Below, in pieces: positions 18,024 to 27,334 of a stretch of 64,000 nucleotides of DNA. The translations under genes and the position numbers were made by a program. The stretch's first letter is position 1. Each line of letters starts with the position of its first letter. This stretch comes from Proteiniclasticum ruminis DSM 24773 (lineage in GTDB: Bacteria; Bacillota; Clostridia; Clostridiales; Clostridiaceae), in NCBI RefSeq assembly GCF_000701905.1, contig NZ_JNKC01000007.1, positions 83,149-147,148 on the forward strand. Direction: 5' to 3'. Below the pieces are notes generated by a model. That model worked only from the letters and a program-made list of their open reading frames with translations. It was not told the DNA's origin and did no database searches.

Positions 18024-18830
18024 ATGTATGTGACTTTGATTGCTTATTTTCTCTATTTCATTATTTATAGTTTTCTAGGATGGCTTTATGAATCTATTTT
18101 ATGTTCCATCACTGGAAAAAAGCTTGTGAACAGAGGTTTTCTCAACGGTCCCGTCTGTCCTGTCTATGGATTTGGTGCACTATTGATTGTACTGGTTTTC
18201 TACGGAAAAGAGACCAGCCTCCTTCCACTTTTTCTCTCCAGTATGGTTCTGACCAGTGTCGTGGAGTATTTTACTGCCGTTCTATTGGAAAAACTCTTCC
18301 ATGCCCGGTGGTGGGATTATTCCGGACGTCCTTTTAATATCCATGGCAGGGTTTATCTGACTGGAGCTTTGGTTTTTGCTACCTTATCTGTGTTCATCAT
18401 AAGATTCCTCCATCCTTTTGTGGAGTCCATGATTGGAACCTTATCCACTGGTTCAAAAACCACCATCTCGTTTACTCTTTTCCTCATTCTTCTGATCGAT
18501 CTTTTCATCACCGTCAGGCATCTTCTTCTCCTGCGTCTTCGCATCAGCGCTGTACGGGATGAGTTTGACAGACTGGTGAAAGAAGGAGAGCTGAAACTGG
18601 ATGAACTGCGGCAGATCCTTCAGACCAAATTGGAAGGCACAGTGCTGTATACCGATCGGGTAAAAGCTCTGTTTCAGAAAGGCCGCTATCAGAACAGGCG
18701 AATTTTCAATGCCTTTCCAAACCTTACCGCTTTAAAGAACAATGAGATATTCAGCAAGCTCAAAAGCAGTTTTCTGGAAAACAAGAAAAAACTGGATGAC
18801 AAGATCCGAAATTTCAATAATCATCTGTGA
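18024..18830 (+). CDS. CmpB-like (PF06541) multi-pass membrane protein
   Basis: A 268-residue protein of the family annotated as putative ABC transporter permease CmpB. The diagnostic N-terminal block is YSFLGWLYESILCSITGKKLVNRGFLNGPVCPVYGFGAL, followed by a segment with WWDYSGRPFNIHGRV and about five membrane helices. The last 80 residues are charged and probably a cytoplasmic coiled coil (RDEFDRLVKEGELKLDELRQIL). Despite the family name, no ABC partner is present here. GTG at 18021 and ATG at 18024 compete; AAGGA favours the ATG. A separate terminator follows, so this is a single-gene unit. Function unknown. Confidence 0.8.
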   Translation: MYVTLIAYFLYFIIYSFLGWLYESILCSITGKKLVNRGFLNGPVCPVYGFGALLIVLVFYGKETSLLPLFLSSMVLTSVVEYFTAVLLEKLFHARWWDYSGRPFNIHGRVYLTGALVFATLSVFIIRFLHPFVESMIGTLSTGSKTTISFTLFLILLIDLFITVRHLLLLRLRISAVRDEFDRLVKEGELKLDELRQILQTKLEGTVLYTDRVKALFQKGRYQNRRIFNAFPNLTALKNNEIFSKLKSSFLENKKKLDDKIRNFNNHL

Positions 18831-18857
18831 GAAGCTCCATCGGGGCTTCTCTTTTTC
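18829..18857 (+). terminator. Intrinsic terminator after the CmpB-like gene
   Basis: The stem GAGAAGC/GCTTCTC with loop TCCATCGGG, then CTTTTTCTTTT. It begins inside the stop codon. Confidence 0.85.
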
Positions 18858-19011
18858 TTTTGGTTTCCGACCTCCAACCCCATAGAAGTCAAAGGATCCA
18901 TGAACTTTGTTACAAATAAATGAACAATATACAGATTGACCGTAAATTTAATTGTATGCTATTGAATTTTGTGTTCGGTTAGTTTATAGTAAAGACATAC
19001 AGTTAATAACC

Positions 19012-19032
19012 GCTCCCACTACAGGGAGTTTT
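19012..19032 (+). promoter_or_regulatory. Small hairpin in the superoxide dismutase 5' region
   Basis: CTCCC-ACTACA-GGGAG followed by TTTTC lies about 50 bases before the sodA start. It could be a weak attenuator or an mRNA-protecting stem. The purpose is not known. Confidence 0.35.
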
Positions 19033-19078
19033 CTAGATAATAAATAATCGTTGAAAACAAAATTGGAGGAATGAAAGA

Positions 19079-19687
19079 ATGAAACATGAATTACCAAAAC
19101 TACCTTATGAGTACAGTGCACTGGAGCCTTATGTGGATGCAGAGACCATGGAGATCCATTACAGCAAGCATCATCAGGCTTATGTGAATAATCTGAATGC
19201 AGCTCTTGAGAAGTATCCAGAGCTACAGGAAAAGGACATCAAGGATCTCGTTGCAGATCTTAATGCAGTTCCAGAAGATATCAGAGGCGCTGTAAGAAAT
19301 AATGGTGGCGGACACCTCAATCACTCCATGTTCTGGAAGATGATGAAGAAAGCAGAAGGACAGGCTCCAGAAGGAGAGCTCCTGACAGCGATCAATGAGA
19401 AGTTCGGAAGCTTTGATGAATTTAAGAGCGTATTCGCAAAGGCTGGCGCAACAAGATTTGGATCAGGTTGGGCATGGCTGGTAGTAAAGGATGGAAAGCT
19501 TGATGTGGTATCCACACCAAACCAGGACAATCCGATTACAGACGGACTTACACCAATCCTGGGACTTGATGTATGGGAGCATGCATACTATCTGAAGTAT
19601 CAGAACAGAAGACCTGAATACATTGAAAACTGGTTCAACGTAGTGAACTGGGACGAAGTTGCAAAACTTTACAGCGAAGCAAAATAA
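19079..19687 (+). CDS. sodA: Superoxide dismutase, Mn/Fe type
   Basis: A 202-residue Fe/Mn superoxide dismutase. The four metal ligands can be assigned: His in [12 protein letters not shown], His in [10 protein letters not shown], and Asp and His in [29 protein letters not shown]. The [10 protein letters not shown] and GSGWAWLV stretches are family hallmarks. It converts superoxide to oxygen and hydrogen peroxide in the cytoplasm, a useful defence for an anaerobe. The start has GGAGGAATGAAAGA upstream; the earlier ATG at 19071 is closed by a stop after two codons, so 19079 is the true start. Metal choice (Mn or Fe) cannot be decided by eye. Confidence 0.95.
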   Translation: MKHELPKLPYEYSALEPYVDAETMEIHYSKHHQAYVNNLNAALEKYPELQEKDIKDLVADLNAVPEDIRGAVRNNGGGHLNHSMFWKMMKKAEGQAPEGELLTAINEKFGSFDEFKSVFAKAGATRFGSGWAWLVVKDGKLDVVSTPNQDNPITDGLTPILGLDVWEHAYYLKYQNRRPEYIENWFNVVNWDEVAKLYSEAK

Positions 19688-19729
19688 GTAACCCCTCAAA
19701 TTGATATATATTTTAACTGGCCTATGATG

Positions 19730-19763
19730 AAAAATCCTGCTGTTCCCCCGGCAGGATTTTTTT
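19730..19763 (+). terminator. Intrinsic terminator of sodA
   Basis: The stem AAAATCCTGC/GCAGGATTTT around TGTTCCCCCG, continuing in a T-run. Confidence 0.93.
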
Positions 19764-19946
19764 TTGCCTTATTTTTTGGGCTGTTCCCTCACAGAATCCC
19801 TCTGAGGAAGAAGATTCCAAAATCACAGAAAATGCATGAAATGAAATACAGAATATGAGACGAAAATACAGATGTTCCTTTCCTTTCAAAACCTTCTGTC
19901 AATTTTACGGTAAGATAAGGATAACTAATGATTTCTGGAGGAGTAT

Positions 19947-21947
19947 ATGAGAAAGATTACACTAGATGAGTTTAAAAATTATACCTTTCTGTCTGGGATA
20001 GACCATGCCCCAGGCGGTAAATTTGCCGCATTTGCAGTGCACAAAGTGGACCTGGATGGCAACAAATATCTTTCCAACCTTCATCTCTACGATGCGGAAA
20101 AAAACGCAGTCAGAAAACTGACTTCTTTCAATAAAGAGTCTGCTTTTAAATGGCTGAACGAAGAAGAGATTGTTTTTTCGGCCATCCGTGAGGAGAAGGA
20201 TCAGGAAGACAGTGAGTCCCTCAAAGAATTCACCCAGGTTTATAAAATACATATACATGGTGGTGAAGCGGATAAATTCATCCGTTTCAACAAGAGAGTC
20301 TCCAGCTATGAGTTTTTGCAAAACGGCATGATTCTGGCATCTGTCTACTTTGACAACAATGCCAAGGATCAGCTGAGCCTGGATGAGAAAGAGCTCTCTA
20401 TAGAGCTGAAGAGACTTAAAGAAGAAAAGGATTATGAAGTGCTGGAAGAGATTCCTTACTGGTCCAATGGAGGAGGTTTCACATCCAAAAAAAGAAACAG
20501 ACTCGCTTTATTTGACCATGAAGGAAATTTCCAGAAGTACCTTTCTTCTGAATATACTGATGTAGAACTGATTAAACTCAGCAAGGACAAAAGCCATGCT
20601 GTGATCCTGTCCTCTACATTCACAGATAAAATGCCTCTGTATAATGAACTGTCCATTTTTGATGGTGCCAATGTGCTGCCTCTAGAAACCAAAGGACTTT
20701 CCCTGTCCTATGCTGATTTTCTAAGTGATACAACACTGATTCTCACCGCTACTGATATGAAATATCTGGGCATCAATGAAAATGGAAAGTTCTACAAATA
20801 TGATCTGGAAAAAGGAGAACTCACACTGCTCACAGAAGACCTGGATATGTCCCTTTACAGCTCCATAGGCAGTGATGCACGATACGGTGGGGGAAAACAG
20901 CGTGGAGTTTATAACGGAGAGCTTTACTTCACAACAACAAAGGGAACAGATTCCCATCTGATGAAAGTGAATGGAGAGGGAGAACTTACAGAAGTGCTGG
21001 CAGAGGAGGGTTCTGTGGACTCCTTCAGCATTGAAGAAGGACATCTTCTCTATATCGGCATGAAGAATACTTCTCTTCAAGCGCTTTACGCTTTAGAAGA
21101 CAGCTCCTCCAGGAAGATCACAACCTTTAATGATTGGATCCATGAAGAACTGAAACTTTCCATCCCTGAAACACTCTCTCATCCCCTAGAGGATGGCAGA
21201 ACCATCGATGGTTTTATTCTGAAACCTGCTGAGTATGAAAAAGGGAAGAAATATCCTGTGCTTCTTGAAATCCACGGTGGTCCAAAAACGGTCTATGGAT
21301 CGGTCTTCTATCATGAACTTCAGTATTTTGCCAGTGAAGGATACTTTGTTATTTTCTGCAATCCAAGAGGAAGCGATGGAAAAGGAAATGACTTCTCCGA
21401 CATCAGAGGGCTCTACGGTGCCATTGATTACGAAGATCTCATGAACTTCACAGACCTCTCTTTAGAAACCTATGAGGATATGGATCCGTCCAATCTGTTT
21501 GTCACTGGAGGTTCTTATGGTGGCTTCATGACCAACTGGATCATCGGACATACCCACAGATTCAAGGCTGCAGCTTCCCAAAGAAGCATCTCCAACTGGA
21601 TCTCCATGTTCAACACCACAGACATTGGATACTACTTTGCAGATGATCAGACTGCTTCTTCTCCATGGGAAAACCACGAGAAGATGTGGGACCAGTCTCC
21701 GCTGAAATATGCAGATCAGGTAAAAACACCGACCCTGTTCATTCATTCAGAAGAAGACTACAGATGCTGGCTCACGGAAGGTCTCCAGATGTTCACCGCG
21801 CTCAAATATCACGGCGTGGAATCAAGACTTTGTATGTTCCGGGGTGAGAACCATGAACTCAGCCGCTCTGGAAAACCAAAGCATAGAGTCCGAAGGCTTA
21901 CGGAGATTGATGAATGGTTCAAAAAGTTCCAGCCTAAAGAAAGCTAA
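19947..21947 (+). CDS. S9 family serine peptidase (acylaminoacyl-peptidase/prolyl oligopeptidase type)
   Basis: A 666-residue cytoplasmic peptidase. Residues 1 to about 400 form a beta-propeller-like region. The C-terminal alpha/beta hydrolase starts near GFILKPAEYEKGKKYPVLLEIHGGPKTVYG. The catalytic Ser lies in GGSYGGFMTNW (about 520), the Asp in HSEEDYRCW (about 600) and the His in RGENHELSRSG (about 635). The family removes residues or acylated residues from short peptides. GGAGGAG precedes the ATG, and the gene is flanked by terminators on both sides, so it is transcribed alone. No signal peptide is present. The exact peptide preference cannot be read. Confidence 0.92.
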   Translation: MRKITLDEFKNYTFLSGIDHAPGGKFAAFAVHKVDLDGNKYLSNLHLYDAEKNAVRKLTSFNKESAFKWLNEEEIVFSAIREEKDQEDSESLKEFTQVYKIHIHGGEADKFIRFNKRVSSYEFLQNGMILASVYFDNNAKDQLSLDEKELSIELKRLKEEKDYEVLEEIPYWSNGGGFTSKKRNRLALFDHEGNFQKYLSSEYTDVELIKLSKDKSHAVILSSTFTDKMPLYNELSIFDGANVLPLETKGLSLSYADFLSDTTLILTATDMKYLGINENGKFYKYDLEKGELTLLTEDLDMSLYSSIGSDARYGGGKQRGVYNGELYFTTTKGTDSHLMKVNGEGELTEVLAEEGSVDSFSIEEGHLLYIGMKNTSLQALYALEDSSSRKITTFNDWIHEELKLSIPETLSHPLEDGRTIDGFILKPAEYEKGKKYPVLLEIHGGPKTVYGSVFYHELQYFASEGYFVIFCNPRGSDGKGNDFSDIRGLYGAIDYEDLMNFTDLSLETYEDMDPSNLFVTGGSYGGFMTNWIIGHTHRFKAAASQRSISNWISMFNTTDIGYYFADDQTASSPWENHEKMWDQSPLKYADQVKTPTLFIHSEEDYRCWLTEGLQMFTALKYHGVESRLCMFRGENHELSRSGKPKHRVRRLTEIDEWFKKFQPKES

Positions 21948-21978
21948 CGACGCATATCTCTAACACTCCTATATAGTT

Positions 21979-22009
21979 GAACTGGCTTCCCGGCCAGTTC
22001 ATTTTTTTC
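21979..22009 (+). terminator. Intrinsic terminator of the S9 peptidase gene
   Basis: The stem GAACTGGC/GCCAGTTC with loop TTCCCG, then ATTTTTTTC. Confidence 0.92.
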
Positions 22010-22013
22010 ATCA

Positions 22014-22043
22014 TTGACAAACCGATCTCATTTCCCCTATAGT
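22014..22043 (+). promoter_or_regulatory. Promoter of adenine deaminase
   Basis: TTGACA at 22014-22019 and TATAGT at 22038-22043, spacer 18. No purine-riboswitch sequence fits in the short leader that follows. Confidence 0.7.
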
Positions 22044-22081
22044 AATAAAAATCAGATAATTAAAGACAGGTGGTGGAGTTC

Positions 22082-23815
22082 TTGAATAAAAACAAGTTTC
22101 GTAACCTTCTCAGAAGTGCTGATGCCAGCATCCCTTGTGATACAGTGTTTACAGGTGGAAAAGTGCTCAGCGTATTCAGTGGAGTTCTGGAAGATGTTAC
22201 ATTTGCAGTAACCGATGGGATGATTGTGGGTTTTGGCGAAAGCTATGAATCCAATCACGTGGTGGACCTGAACGGAAAAATTGTTGTGCCCGGTCTCATC
22301 GATTCTCATATCCATATTGAATCCACTTTGGCTACCCCAAAGGAGTTTTCAAAAGCCGCCATCAGACATGGCATCACAACCGTCATCATGGACCCTCATG
22401 AGATCGGAAACGTTCTTGGCACCAAGGGTTTGGATTTTATGCTGGAGTCCTCGGAAAATCTTCCTGTTACTTTTCAGATGATGCTGCCCTCCTGTGTTCC
22501 CGCAACCATTCATGAAACTTCAGGTGCCATCCTTCGTGCAGAGGATCTGGCTCCTTACTATCAGAATCATCGTGTATCGGGGCTTGCAGAAATGATGGAT
22601 CTTACTGGAGTAAAAACCACTCGAGATGATATCCTTCATAAACTAATGGATGCTAAAAAGCACCGGAAAACCCTGGATGGTCATGGGGCAGGTCTTACTC
22701 CCATGGACAATAACCTTTACCGGGTGGCAGGCATTTCAACAGATCACGAATGCACTACGGTAGTAGAAGCCAAAGACAGACTTTCCAAAGGGTTCTATGT
22801 CCATATCAGAGAAGGCTCCGTGGCGAAGAACTTTGATACTCTTTTGCCTGTAGTAAATAAAAACAATCATCACCGCTTCACCTTCTGTACCGATGACATC
22901 TATATTGATGATCTTTATGAAAACGGCAGTATTGACGCCATGATACGGAAAGCCATTTCATCCGGACTGGATCCCATAGATGCAATAAAAATGGCTACCC
23001 TCAATCCAGCCACCTGCTATCACCTCCAGGACTTGGGTGCAGTGGCACCAGGATACCAGGCGGATTTTGTAGTTCTGGAGAATCTGGAAAGCTTCCTTAT
23101 TCACTCTGTGTATCAGAAGGGCCACTGTGTGTTTCAAGAAGAAGAGGTGATCTTCCCTTATGAAAACCACCCATTGCCAGCTCTTCCCCGCACAGTCACA
23201 TTAAAAAAACTGACTCTGGAGGATCTTTCCATGGTATCAGGTACAGGAGTCCTGCATGTGATTGAAATATTATCCAACAGCCTTCTTACAAACCATCTGG
23301 TGCTGGAAACGCCAATAAACCAGGAGGTGTCCGTAGGCCCTGCAAACGATCTGGCAAAACTCTTTGTCATGGAACGTCATGGAAACCACGGCAATATGGG
23401 AAAAGGCATTGTCAAAGGATTCAAAATGAAAAGTGGTGCAGTAGCCACCACCATCGCCCACGATTCCCATAATCTAGTAGCTTTGGGTGTCAATGACGAA
23501 GATCTTCTCCTTGCCGTCCGAAGGATCGAGGAAATCGGTGGTGGACTGGTTCTTGTGAAGAATAAAAGAATACTGGCTGAACTCCCCCTTGAAATCGGCG
23601 GTCTCATGTCCAGTGCTCCCTTAGAGGAAATCACAGAAAAGCTTCATAAAGTCCGAGAAATGGAGAGGGTGCTCTTTGATAATCTGGACTTCAACCCCTT
23701 CCTGACTCTGTCCTTCCTCACACTCCCGGTAATCCCCACATTAAAAATTACGGACAAAGGACTTTTTGACACAGATCAGCAGACTTTCATCACCTTTGAT
23801 GAAGATTTACAGTAA
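22082..23815 (+). CDS. ade: Adenine deaminase
   Basis: An amidohydrolase-superfamily adenine deaminase of about 577 residues. The metal-binding motif is GLIDSHIHIESTL, with His in MDPHEIGNV and the ligand Asp in FCTDDIYIDDLYENG. The C-terminal domain contains the GGGLVLVKNKR stretch typical of bacterial Ade. It hydrolyses adenine to hypoxanthine plus ammonia. The frame is open from GTG at 22070, but the TTG at 22082 sits well behind AGGTGGTGGAG and gives the family-like N-terminus MNKNKFRNLLRSA, so I prefer it. The gene is a single unit with its own promoter and terminator. Confidence 0.95.
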   Translation: MNKNKFRNLLRSADASIPCDTVFTGGKVLSVFSGVLEDVTFAVTDGMIVGFGESYESNHVVDLNGKIVVPGLIDSHIHIESTLATPKEFSKAAIRHGITTVIMDPHEIGNVLGTKGLDFMLESSENLPVTFQMMLPSCVPATIHETSGAILRAEDLAPYYQNHRVSGLAEMMDLTGVKTTRDDILHKLMDAKKHRKTLDGHGAGLTPMDNNLYRVAGISTDHECTTVVEAKDRLSKGFYVHIREGSVAKNFDTLLPVVNKNNHHRFTFCTDDIYIDDLYENGSIDAMIRKAISSGLDPIDAIKMATLNPATCYHLQDLGAVAPGYQADFVVLENLESFLIHSVYQKGHCVFQEEEVIFPYENHPLPALPRTVTLKKLTLEDLSMVSGTGVLHVIEILSNSLLTNHLVLETPINQEVSVGPANDLAKLFVMERHGNHGNMGKGIVKGFKMKSGAVATTIAHDSHNLVALGVNDEDLLLAVRRIEEIGGGLVLVKNKRILAELPLEIGGLMSSAPLEEITEKLHKVREMERVLFDNLDFNPFLTLSFLTLPVIPTLKITDKGLFDTDQQTFITFDEDLQ

Positions 23816-23834
23816 AAACTAAAGTGGATATGAG

Positions 23835-23862
23835 AAAAGACCTGGCACGCCAGGTCTTTTCT
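23835..23862. terminator. Bidirectional terminator between convergent genes
   Basis: The stem AAAAGACCTG/CAGGTCTTTT around GCACGC, with T-runs outward on both strands. It serves ade on the plus strand and the hypothetical gene on the minus strand. Confidence 0.9.
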
Positions 23863-23875
23863 TTCTATAATATCC

Positions 23876-24358
23876 TTATTCTTTCAAATAACTGAGATCT
23901 TCTATTGGTATCTCTCTTTCCATAGACTCCGGATCTTCCATCCAGAGAAACAGCTCCTTTTCCAAAAAGCTGTAAAAGCGATCCCAGGATATGACTTTAA
24001 AGTTATGTGGAACATCCACAAGAGATATGGCCGAAAACTCATCTTTTCCATCTGTTTTACGAAGCATCAGTTCTACACCTTTATAGTCCAGAACCAGTAT
24101 TCTTTGGGAGCTCATATCTTTGTGATCGAGAATTCCATGTTCGTTGCAGAACTTACAAAGATATTCAATGAGAGTCTCTCCCATACTGTCGATGCTGGTG
24201 ACAGAGTATCGTCCGGCAATCCATCTGTACCATACATCATGGAGATTGATGAAATTAAAAAACTCATCATGATGGCTCAGCAGCCGCTTTAACGCTTTGA
24301 TTTCCATCATTCTTTTTTCTTTTATCAGTTCTCTTCTTTTGTTCTCTTGAACTTCCAT
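23876..24358 (-). CDS. Hypothetical protein, 160 residues
   Basis: I do not recognise this protein. It opens with a charged helix (MEVQENKRRELIKEKRMMEIKALKRLL), then a mixed region with RWIAGRYSVTSIDSMGETLIEYLCKFCNEHGIL, and ends with acidic, aromatic-rich sequence (ISWDRFYSFLEKELFLWMEDPES). There are no membrane segments and no metal or nucleotide motifs. A GTG at 24367 is in frame, but GAGGTG sits six bases before the ATG at 24358, which I take as the start. It stands alone between two terminators or promoters and is convergent with ade. Confidence 0.65.
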   Translation of the reverse strand: MEVQENKRRELIKEKRMMEIKALKRLLSHHDEFFNFINLHDVWYRWIAGRYSVTSIDSMGETLIEYLCKFCNEHGILDHKDMSSQRILVLDYKGVELMLRKTDGKDEFSAISLVDVPHNFKVISWDRFYSFLEKELFLWMEDPESMEREIPIEDLSYLKE

Positions 24359-24566
24359 TTCTTTCACCTCAGGCCATTTTTAATATTCTAAAAATTCTCA
24401 TACCTAAGTATATCATACTTCATGAAAGATAATAATAAAAACACGATAACATTATGTGAAAGTATTGTTTCAACCTCGATCTTATATATGAATGTCGAAG
24501 GAATCAAAGTTTTATAAAAAAAGAAGGACGAGAAATCAAATCCTGTCCTTTCTGTACACAAAATAT

Positions 24567-25997
24567 CTATAATTTTTTCGCAAGTTCAACTTTTAGGGAC
24601 TTCCCTTTGATCTTCCTCTCCTGGAGTCCTTTTAAAGCTAGGGTTCCCTTCGCATTCAGAATATCAATATAGGACCCTTGGTCCTCCACGGTGATGATTC
24701 CAATATCCTCTTTGGAAATACCCTCTATGGAGCATAGTGTTCCCACAATATCAATGGCTCTGATTTTCTTTTTCTTCCCACCATTGATGTAGATCTTTGT
24801 AATATCCTCATGGATGCTTTTCTTCTTTGGTCTTGATCTTCTGAGGTTCTTCTGGAACTCCCTGAATCCATCTTTTTCTTCCCGGAAGGGTTTATAGTCC
24901 ATTTCCTTGGGCTCATCAAAACGGTATCCTACAAACTCCTCCACTTCATGCACTTTTCTTTCATCATATTCAGTGACAAAGTAGATGGCTTGCCCCTCTT
25001 TGAAATGCCTTCCCACTCTTCCCTTCCGATGCACATAGCTTTCTTTTTCAACCGGAAAGTCATAACTGAGTGAGATTTCAAGAAAGGACACATCAATGCC
25101 TCTTGCTGCCACATCGGTGGCAACCATATAAGGCACTTCCTTCTGTTTGAATCTTTTCATAGCCAGCTCCCGATCTTTCTGAAGCATGCCTCCATGAATC
25201 TTCAGCGCATCCACATTGGCCTCTTCCAGCTTTTTATGGAGTTTTCCACACTGTTCCTTGGTGTTGACGAATATAATCATTCCTTGGGGCTTTCTTCCAT
25301 AAAGCAGTGAAAGAAGTGCCTTGAATTTATCCTTTTCTTCTACTTTATAATGGGTTTCCGTGATTTTCAGCTCTTCATCGGTGGTAGCCACAATGGTTTT
25401 ATAATTGGGCGCTACAGATTCTGCCAAGGATTTGACTTCTTCTGTGATGGTTGCCGAAAACATCATGGTCTGCTTAACCCTCGGCAGATGTCCTATGATC
25501 TCCATCATTTCATCGTTAAATCCTTTATCCAGAAGCTCATCCACCTCGTCAATGATGAGGGTGTCGATTCGCTCACGGTCTATGGTTCCTCTTTTTAAGT
25601 GATCCAGCACTCTTCCGGGCGTCCCGCTGATGGCCTGATATCTGCTCTTCATATCCAGAAGCTGCTCTTTCATGGGCTGTTTTCCGTAAAGTGCCACACA
25701 GCGGAGCTTCTTGTATCTGCCCAGTGCATCATACTCATTCTTGATCTGAATGGCCAATTCTCTGGAGGGTGCCAGAATCAATGTATTGGCCTTCTGCTCT
25801 TCCCAGTCTGTTCTCTCGAGAACAGGCATAAGAAAGGCTATGGTCTTTCCACTTCCTGTGGAAGAAGCGCCCAGAATGTTCTCTCCTGCCAAAGCCAGCG
25901 GCGCCACTTTTTCCTGAATTTCCGTAAGCTTCAGAAATCCCAGAGTATTGACCGCCCTTAAAATCTCCTCGTCCATTTTTATGTCTTTAAATTCCAT
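24567..25997 (-). CDS. DEAD-box RNA helicase with DbpA/YxiN-type RNA-binding domain
   Basis: A 476-residue helicase. The Q motif FLKLTEIQ, motif I ASSTGSGKT, motif II as DEVD (IIDEVDELLDKG), motif III SAT, motif V VATDVAARGID and motif VI HRKGRVGRHF are all visible. Motif II is DEVD rather than DEAD, and motif VI has Val-Gly-Arg-His for the usual Ile-Gly-Arg-Thr. The last 75 residues (KIRAIDIVGTLCSIEG to GKSLKVELAKKL) match the DbpA C-terminal RNA-binding domain, which in DbpA and YxiN recognises hairpin 92 of 23S rRNA. A role in 50S assembly is therefore likely. GGAG precedes the ATG and no partner gene is adjacent. Confidence 0.88.
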   Translation of the reverse strand: MEFKDIKMDEEILRAVNTLGFLKLTEIQEKVAPLALAGENILGASSTGSGKTIAFLMPVLERTDWEEQKANTLILAPSRELAIQIKNEYDALGRYKKLRCVALYGKQPMKEQLLDMKSRYQAISGTPGRVLDHLKRGTIDRERIDTLIIDEVDELLDKGFNDEMMEIIGHLPRVKQTMMFSATITEEVKSLAESVAPNYKTIVATTDEELKITETHYKVEEKDKFKALLSLLYGRKPQGMIIFVNTKEQCGKLHKKLEEANVDALKIHGGMLQKDRELAMKRFKQKEVPYMVATDVAARGIDVSFLEISLSYDFPVEKESYVHRKGRVGRHFKEGQAIYFVTEYDERKVHEVEEFVGYRFDEPKEMDYKPFREEKDGFREFQKNLRRSRPKKKSIHEDITKIYINGGKKKKIRAIDIVGTLCSIEGISKEDIGIITVEDQGSYIDILNAKGTLALKGLQERKIKGKSLKVELAKKL

Positions 25998-26293
25998 TTA
26001 TTTTTATCTCCTATAGCCGCCTCATGCAGCTCCATATTACCTTTCAATCTTGTATCAAAAAAGCATCCCTTCATTATATGCAATTCTACGTTACATTGCA
26101 AATTTCTTTTCACTCACCGCTTTTGCTTTTCGATTGACTTTCAATTAGTTTCCAGTTTATATCTCCATCAGGATCCCTTCCTCAGAGACGAAATTTCAGA
26201 AAGAATTCAATCTAATTATACTGAATAAATGTTATACTATTAACTGTGTATTTTAAGTAATTGCACCCATTTTTAACTATCGAGGTATAATTT

Positions 26294-27157
26294 ATGAAAA
26301 ATAATAATCAGTTATTTACCATCCTAAAAGGTATCGTCATAGGGATTGCTAATATCATTCCGGGAGTCAGTGGAGGTACTATGGCTATTTCTATTGGTGC
26401 TTATGATGAACTTATCGGTGCTGTAAATAACATGCGTAAAGACTGGAAAAAGAGCTTTTTTACACTTCTTCCGTATGGAATTGGTATGGTTCTTGGAATT
26501 GGGCTTCTGTCTTTTGTCATAGAGAGTGCAATGAAAAATTATCCTTTTGTGACAGCCAGTCTGTTCCTTGGATTAATACTCGGAGGCGTTCCGATGCTTG
26601 TAAATAAAGCTAAAGCCTACCAGGTTAGAGTACCAGAGGTTCTGTCATTCGTTCTGATGGCAGGCTTGATTGTTCTTATGACTTTCACTAAAACCTCCGA
26701 TGCGGTATCCGGTCCATTTTCGCTGGATCCTATTTCCCTGTTCCTGCTCTTCGTGGTAGGAATCATCGCTGCCGCCACCATGGTCATTCCTGGAGTCAGT
26801 GGGTCTATGGTCCTTATTCTTCTAGGATACTACAACAGGATTCTGGAAACTCTTTCCAATTTCATACGAGGACTGCTCTCCTTAAATATTAACGTAATAC
26901 TGGACAATTTTATTCCGCTCTTTCCCTTCGGTATTGGCGTGCTCATTGGTATAGCATTGGTGGCAAAGCTCATTGAATGGCTTTTTGAAAACTATCCTTC
27001 CCTTACTTACGCGGGAATCATTGGTCTGGTTGCTGCATCCCCTGTTGCCATATTTAGTGAAATCAGTTTTTCCTCCCTTGGAATTTTTACTGTTGCAGCC
27101 TCCATCCTTGCCCTTGCTTCTGGTTTTTATATAGCTATGAAACTCGGAGAGAAGTGA
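26294..27157 (+). CDS. DUF368 family membrane protein
   Basis: A 287-residue integral membrane protein with about eight helices. Two internally similar motifs identify DUF368: ANIIPGVSGGTMAISIGAYDEL near residue 18 and ATMVIPGVSGSMVLILLGYYNRIL near residue 165, an inverted or tandem half-repeat typical of transporters. Related proteins in Gram-positive and other bacteria have been implicated in undecaprenyl-phosphate recycling across the membrane (PopT group); whether this copy does so is inference. GAGGT lies ahead of the ATG. It is transcribed alone and convergent with the SDR/transketolase cluster. Confidence 0.85.
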   Translation: MKNNNQLFTILKGIVIGIANIIPGVSGGTMAISIGAYDELIGAVNNMRKDWKKSFFTLLPYGIGMVLGIGLLSFVIESAMKNYPFVTASLFLGLILGGVPMLVNKAKAYQVRVPEVLSFVLMAGLIVLMTFTKTSDAVSGPFSLDPISLFLLFVVGIIAAATMVIPGVSGSMVLILLGYYNRILETLSNFIRGLLSLNINVILDNFIPLFPFGIGVLIGIALVAKLIEWLFENYPSLTYAGIIGLVAASPVAIFSEISFSSLGIFTVAASILALASGFYIAMKLGEK

Positions 27158-27242
27158 TCCGTTGATGTGAACTCCCCTAGTCAAGAAATGAGAGCCTCGT
27201 CGGTAATTTCGTAAAATGCAAAGGATTTGAAACATAATAAAA

Positions 27243-27275
27243 AAACACCCCGGAAGCTCCGCTTCTGGGGTGTTC
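27243..27275. terminator. Bidirectional terminator between the DUF368 gene and the SDR cluster
   Basis: ACACCCCGGAAGC and GCTTCTGGGGTGT form a long stem with a three-base loop; A-rich upstream and T-rich downstream flanks are present. Confidence 0.85.
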
Positions 27276-27334
27276 TGCTATGAGGGTTATCAAAAAAGTA
27301 TCAAGTCACCTAGGCCAGACGACTTTATCCTTCT

